Assembly (NCBI RefSeq): GCF_032118995.1
Contig: NC_092662.1
Location: forward strand, 1,674,001 to 1,738,000
From: Asterias amurensis
Taxonomy: Eukaryota > Echinodermata > Asteroidea > Forcipulatida > Asteriidae
Direction of reading: 5' to 3'
DNA: 64,000 nt
In this document: positions 59,401 to 64,000 of the stretch, in pieces
Layout: the number at the start of each line of letters is the position of its first letter
Numbering within the stretch: the stretch's first letter is position 1
Notes under the pieces: model-generated
Told to the model about the DNA's origin: nothing
Seen by the model: the letters and a program-made list of their open reading frames with translations, nothing else
The model's database searches: none
Position numbers and translations under genes: made by a program

Positions 59401-62400
59401 CTTGATTGAGAACTGCTCCCTGAAGAATACGTAGCCGACATCTTGGATTGAATTTTGTAAGTTTCAAAGGACTTATTTACCTCTCACAAATTAGAAGGCT
59501 AATTCCTGCGCAGCCTAGTTGTCAAACTCTTTACAAAAGTGAGCGGTACTCACCCAAGCACGAGTACAAAACTCAAGTGATTTTTTTTAACTCATGAATA
59601 TTCAGCACCCGTCTCTGCACCTTCCTCGACAACCCAAACCAAGCCGGCGACCATGGCACCCCCAGCAGTACCAGCCGCAGTAACAGCAGGAGTACCAGTC
59701 AATCTTGACATGGATACACCGTCTACGAGTAGTACACCAGACCTCATGCAAAGTGTCGATGCTGTGGACTCCAAACACGATCTGAAGGTACTTGTAAACT
59801 ATAGTAGTTTCAATAAAACTAAACCCCCAAAAGCGTATGGATTATTGTTTGTTTGTTTGTTTGTTTGTTTAGATGATCTTCTGAACAAGGGACCTCTGTA
59901 AAACTTTCACAAGAGGGTATAAACTATAAGCTGGCAACGCCAAACTTCTCTCATACAAACATAAGTTGAACGCCTATGATTAAGAATTGCACAAATCGTG
60001 ACTCAGTAACTAGATGAGATTACTTATTCTAGTCATTGTGAAATCGATGGTTAACTTGGTAGGGTTCAAACCCACAACCTTGAGATTGTAAGTCATGCAG
60101 TCTAACCACTTGACCATGTTGACACTTGTCCAATCCAATCCTTATCAAGAATAATCGTATAACCAATCTGTCCAAAATAACTGATGGAAGTTTCAAAAGT
60201 AATAACGTTACAATTTGTGGGCAACTCTGCTTTTGAGTTGGGTTACCGATATTAAGATTATCAAATTTAAATACATGAATATTCATGAGACACCTAATGT
60301 TTAATTCATCAGATTGAGCTGATTCGAGGTCGTCCAGCAGATGAGAGCAAATCGGCAACTTTCAACCAGCTATGGACAAGACATGAACAGGTAGTCAAAC
60401 AAATTCAAAATGTTAGCCGCAATTTATTATATCATTCGTAGGTGTGACGTATTTCAACTTTGGGCCATGCCCACTTCACGCAAACTGACTTTACCGAGTA
60501 CAGAAACCTAAGTTTTTCTTTCGTGATTTTTGATGGGGGTTTAATACATGTAGTTGTACTTGGTGTACGTCTACATTTCAATACACTAAGGTTTGCATGG
60601 AGCTACTTTTTCTTTGGTGGTTTTTGCAAAAAAAGATTAATAATTGGACTTGGCTTATGTCTGTTCTTCAAAACACTTTGGTCTTCTGAAAAACACCTGT
60701 TAGTTGTGTATAAACCATGCATGCATAGGGTGGGGTCTAGCATTTAATAATTTTTTGAGAAAGACGTGACAAAAGTGTCTGGTGAATTGTACAAATAATA
60801 ATAATTTAACAAACATAATGCGCAGTTTATGACATAGGTCGTAAAATGGTTTGAATAATGAAGGTCACATGACCAACAATCATCCAATCAGGTTATCTTG
60901 GATGTTCCATTCACCGGTGGTTTTATTTTTTTGTAATGTTTTGTTTTCGCTTGAACTGAAGCGGAGGTTGGAGGAATGTCTTCTAAAATTCCCGATGGAG
61001 GATGTGGAGGCAAGACGATGGGAAAAGATAGCCAAGGCGCTTGGAAACCGAACTTCACAACAGGTAAAAACAAAATTCTGTGAGGGCTATATTTACACTT
61101 GAGAGGTTTAGATGTATATTAAGGTGTAGGGAATGTCTTTAGTGTCTTGGAGAGTTGTGTGTCTTTCAATGAGTAAAACTATGGCTCTCATAGAAATAAT
61201 GTTTGACGGAAATCCAACAAAAATTATTTGACATCGGAGAATTTTTTGCCGACTACCTGTCCTTGATTAATTTGGTCAAGACCTCTAAAAAATATTACAA
61301 CATTAGAGGCATTACAAGGTTTATCAAAAGTTCTCTTAGCAAGTTGAATCTGGTCTCATTTCCTGGTTTGAAATAATAATAATAATAACAAAAAACATTC
61401 TTATTTAGCGCATATAACCATGAGGTCCCTGTGCGCTGTAAACAAGTAAATATGAATAGCTCAGAGAGCTGAATGTTGTGAGATGATGGGGACTGCATTT
61501 TCGGTATTGTGGACCTGTAAAATAATTTTCTTTTTATACGTATTTTTGTAATAGGTGGCTAGCAGAGTACAAAAGTACTTTATCAAACTGATGAAAGCTG
61601 GTATGCCTGTGCCAGGAAGACTACCAAACTTAACAACATACCAGAACAATAAGAAGGTAAGTTTTACAACCAATGTACACATGTTGTTTGGTGACTCCTG
61701 GCTCCCACTTGAGTCCGAGTAAGTAATATTTTCTGACGATTCAAACTCGGACTAGAGTCACGATGGTTAATGAGTCAAGTTCGGATTTGGACGAAACCAC
61801 CTTACTTATAAAACTTTCTTTGTCACCCTGTGGTATTATTTTTTGTTAACATCTGTCCCACTGAAAAATGAGCCTAACTCTGGTGGTATCAGTAATGTTT
61901 TGATCTTTTCAGGAGACGGACACCTCTAACCCTGTCTCTGTCGAAAATCTAAACTAACTGGAAAAGCAACCATAGACACAAAACAACAATCCCATTCAAA
62001 ACACGAAAAGCGGCATTCAAATGATGGAATTTTATCTCGTACTAAAGTTATCCATTTATTTATAATTCATTCCTTTTTTGTTCTCATTTCTGTTCTGTTT
62101 CTGTCTCAAAAAGACGGGCAAGAGGATGCACCCCTTCACCAAGCCGCTGTACCAGCCCTCCACATTCCTCCAGTCTGTCCTGCCCCCAGTATTTATGTCC
62201 GATGATGACCCCTACAGCTATGGTTTTGACGATGGTTTTGATGATGATGATGATGATGACGATGATACAATATCGGTGAGTGGTCCAGATTGAAACGGAT
62301 TTGTTTTTTTCTTGGATTTGTTTTTTCAAGGACATTTTCAAGGTCATTTGTTAAAATTCTGGTTGTGAATCCAAGGATTCTCAGAAAAGCAAACTTAAGC

Positions 62401-63484
62401 ACAGTACTACCCACGGACCCATTGGAGAGAAGACAAAGAAGGAAGTTTCAGTTTTAGATGTGGGAGGTAAGACCAAGAGTATTATTCCAGGGAAAACCGA
62501 AACAGTCGGGTAAGGATTGAACACCCAATACACATAGGGCAAACACTGAATTTCTGCGCTAGTTGTGTAAAACAAACAATGTCTTAAACTAGAAGTACAT
62601 AACTATGCACGTACGCACAATGATGAGGTGTGTATTTATATTTAGCGCAGCTGTGTTTAAGACGAGGTTTGGATAATACGAGGAAAATGGGCCAGTCCGA
62701 CGGACCTTGTATTACCGAGAGTGACTGTACACAAGAAGCGCACAGGCAAAACTTCCTCGCTAACCTGTTAAATATGCTTGATGCAAACGTAAAATTACCT
62801 GCTTTCTTAGAGGACAGGCCAACGCAACCTAACCTTCTCCCATTTGTTTCTTTTCTTTGGATAGGATGACGAGACGATTCCTTCAGTGTTAAGGAGCACC
62901 CCAGAATATCAGGAATTACTCAAACTCAAGCAAATCAAGAAGAGGAAAATCAGGGTTCAGGTCAGTAGAATATGAGTTTTTATTTTTCTTCACAGCCCAT
63001 CTTTGAAATCTTACTTTAAAATTGGGGCAGAATATTTGAGGGAACTGTGCCTTTGGTGATACAAGCATGGAATTTGTCAAACATATTGTATTACAAAAAA
63101 GGGTCATCGCAGAATTGAGTTTTCTGAAAAATAAAGATAGAATATTAAATTGTCCAAAATTCCTGGGCCGCTGCCAGGAGTCTATACTCTAGTGACCCAT
63201 ACAGATCTGTGCTACTTCTAACTAGCTGTTTGAAGCACCACAACGTATCAGGGTTAGATACAACGCATTACACATCAAATCATTACACATCGTATCTTGC
63301 ATTGCATCTTAAGAACGACTTCACCGATCTTCCCAAATTTGACTTTTGTTACGTTTTGTTTTTAGGGCCACGCTGGGTATCGTTGTGATGGGTGTGAGAT
63401 GGAGCCCATCTTTGGCATACGGTGGCATTGCACGGAATGCCCAGAGGAAGTTTCCACAGATCTTTGCCAAAACTGTGTCGACTG
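56439..63484 (+). CDS. ZZZ3: ZZZ3, ZZ-type zinc finger and SANT/Myb protein (3' end missing)
   Basis: Histone-reading subunit of the ATAC acetyltransferase complex; nuclear. Coding exons: 56439-58162, 58530-58668, 59084-59237, 59606-59787, 60313-60390, 60962-61063, 61555-61656, 62114-62275, 62865-62960, 63366-63484, about 952 codons so far. The start is the ATG at 56439 ([13 protein letters not shown]); an in-frame TGA at 56364 just after the acceptor excludes an earlier start. Exon 1 (575 codons) is disordered, Ser/Arg/Glu-rich, and ends [14 protein letters not shown] as in human ZZZ3. Then come [12 protein letters not shown] and [11 protein letters not shown], the SANT/Myb domain ([10 protein letters not shown] to [18 protein letters not shown], about residues 750-805), VPGRLPNL, an Asp run, and the ZZ finger CDGC...HCTEC...CQNC from residue 920. 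The ZZ finger is cut by the intron at 63485; the last exon(s) are outside the window. Confidence 0.95.
59843..59872. repeat. (GTTT)n microsatellite
   Basis: About six GTTT units in a ZZZ3 intron. Confidence 0.9.
60050..60118 (-). repeat. tRNA-like sequence (SINE or tRNA pseudogene)
   Basis: The minus strand reads GGTCAAGTGGTTAGACTGC then GTTGTGGGTTTGAACCCTAC, with the spacing of A and B boxes. It lies in a ZZZ3 intron. It lacks a clear acceptor stem, so a functional tRNA is unlikely. Confidence 0.6.
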
Positions 63485-63543
63485 GTGAGCAAAAGTAGTT
63501 TTCAAATATCTTTAACTTGCCACATACTTGGGTTCCCTCATGT

Positions 63544-63665
63544 AAAGGATCAGTCATTGACAGTCATTGACAGTAACTGACCGTCAAGTTCCAAATATTA
63601 CGCCAAAGGATCAGTCATTGACAGTCATTGACAGCAACTGACCATCAAGTTCCAAATATTACGCT
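63544..63665. repeat. 61-bp tandem duplication
   Basis: AAAGGATCAGTCATTGACAG... through CCAAATATTACGC occurs at 63544 and 63605 with two or three differences. CAGTCATTGA is itself doubled in each unit. It follows ZZZ3 coding exon 10. Confidence 0.9.
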
Positions 63666-64000
63666 GACGATGGCACAAAACAACAAACTACATTTGTGTG
63701 GGTTTGAGATTGAACACACTTGACAAAACCCTTCACCAACAGAAGTAAAACATCCAATAAAATTCAGGAAAGCAGCCATTCATTGTATTAGCTGTACAAC
63801 TCAACAGTTTTTTGCAAGTTCCAGCTGAAATGAACTTGAAGTTTAGTCACAATTTTTTTCAGAAGTTCAGCAAACAATGCAACAGGTTTTGTTGACATCC
63901 TATTTGTGACCAGCACATTTGTGTTGCCCCTAAAAATCTATTTATACTATTGAGCATTTTTCCCAAGCAACAGTGAACAGTATTCTTTCATAATTCCCAA

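Noticed and set aside
63860..64000. Last ZZZ3 exon after an acceptor-like TTTTTTTCAG near 63862
   Set aside because: Joining there gives a stop codon (TG|A) and no match to the ZZZ3 C-terminus.

Overview
This is a eukaryotic (animal) window: split genes with GT-AG introns, long AT-rich non-coding stretches, many short inverted-repeat elements, tRNA-like SINE fragments and one full LTR retrotransposon. The three recognisable proteins are about as divergent from the human ones as expected for a deuterostome invertebrate. The TTAA-flanked MITEs and tRNA-like SINEs resemble those I associate with echinoderms, so a sea star or relative is my best guess; this is inference and was not tested by any search.

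Layout. (1) 1-24941: minus-strand GPSM2 (LGN/Pins), 5' part only. A tiny first coding exon lies at 24927-24941 and TPR exons at 17717-17937 and 10888-11023; I could not find later exons. The large introns carry MITEs, SINE pieces and satellites. (2) 24942-25356: about 415 bp between two divergent starts, probably a bidirectional promoter. (3) 25357-36710: complete plus-strand XAB2 (SYF1), 23 coding exons, 850 residues, poly(A) signal at 36965. (4) 38595-46820: a complete minus-strand gene of 13 coding exons and 1054 residues, convergent with XAB2. It encodes a GATA-like zinc-finger protein with further Cys clusters, a possible helix-turn-helix segment and a Gln-rich C-terminal half; I do not recognise the family. 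(5) 46872-55508: an 8637-bp Ty3/gypsy-type LTR retrotransposon on the minus strand. Its two 835-bp LTRs look identical, it has a 4-bp ATAA target duplication, a Leu-tRNA-like primer site, intact gag, and an intact pol one frame back from gag across a G GGA AAC TAA shift site. There is no env. It sits between the divergent starts of the zinc-finger gene and the next gene. (6) 56439-63484: plus-strand ZZZ3 (ATAC complex reader), ten coding exons, last exon(s) beyond the window.

How it fits together: the host genes form head-to-head and tail-to-tail pairs (GPSM2/XAB2 divergent, XAB2/zinc-finger convergent, zinc-finger/ZZZ3 divergent). The retrotransposon landed recently in the second divergent intergenic region, only 51 bp from the zinc-finger start codon and in the same orientation, so its 3' LTR could supply or disturb that gene's promoter. 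The strongest candidates for undescribed biology are the unrecognised zinc-finger/polyQ protein, the frameshifting retrotransposon and its promoter-proximal insertion.
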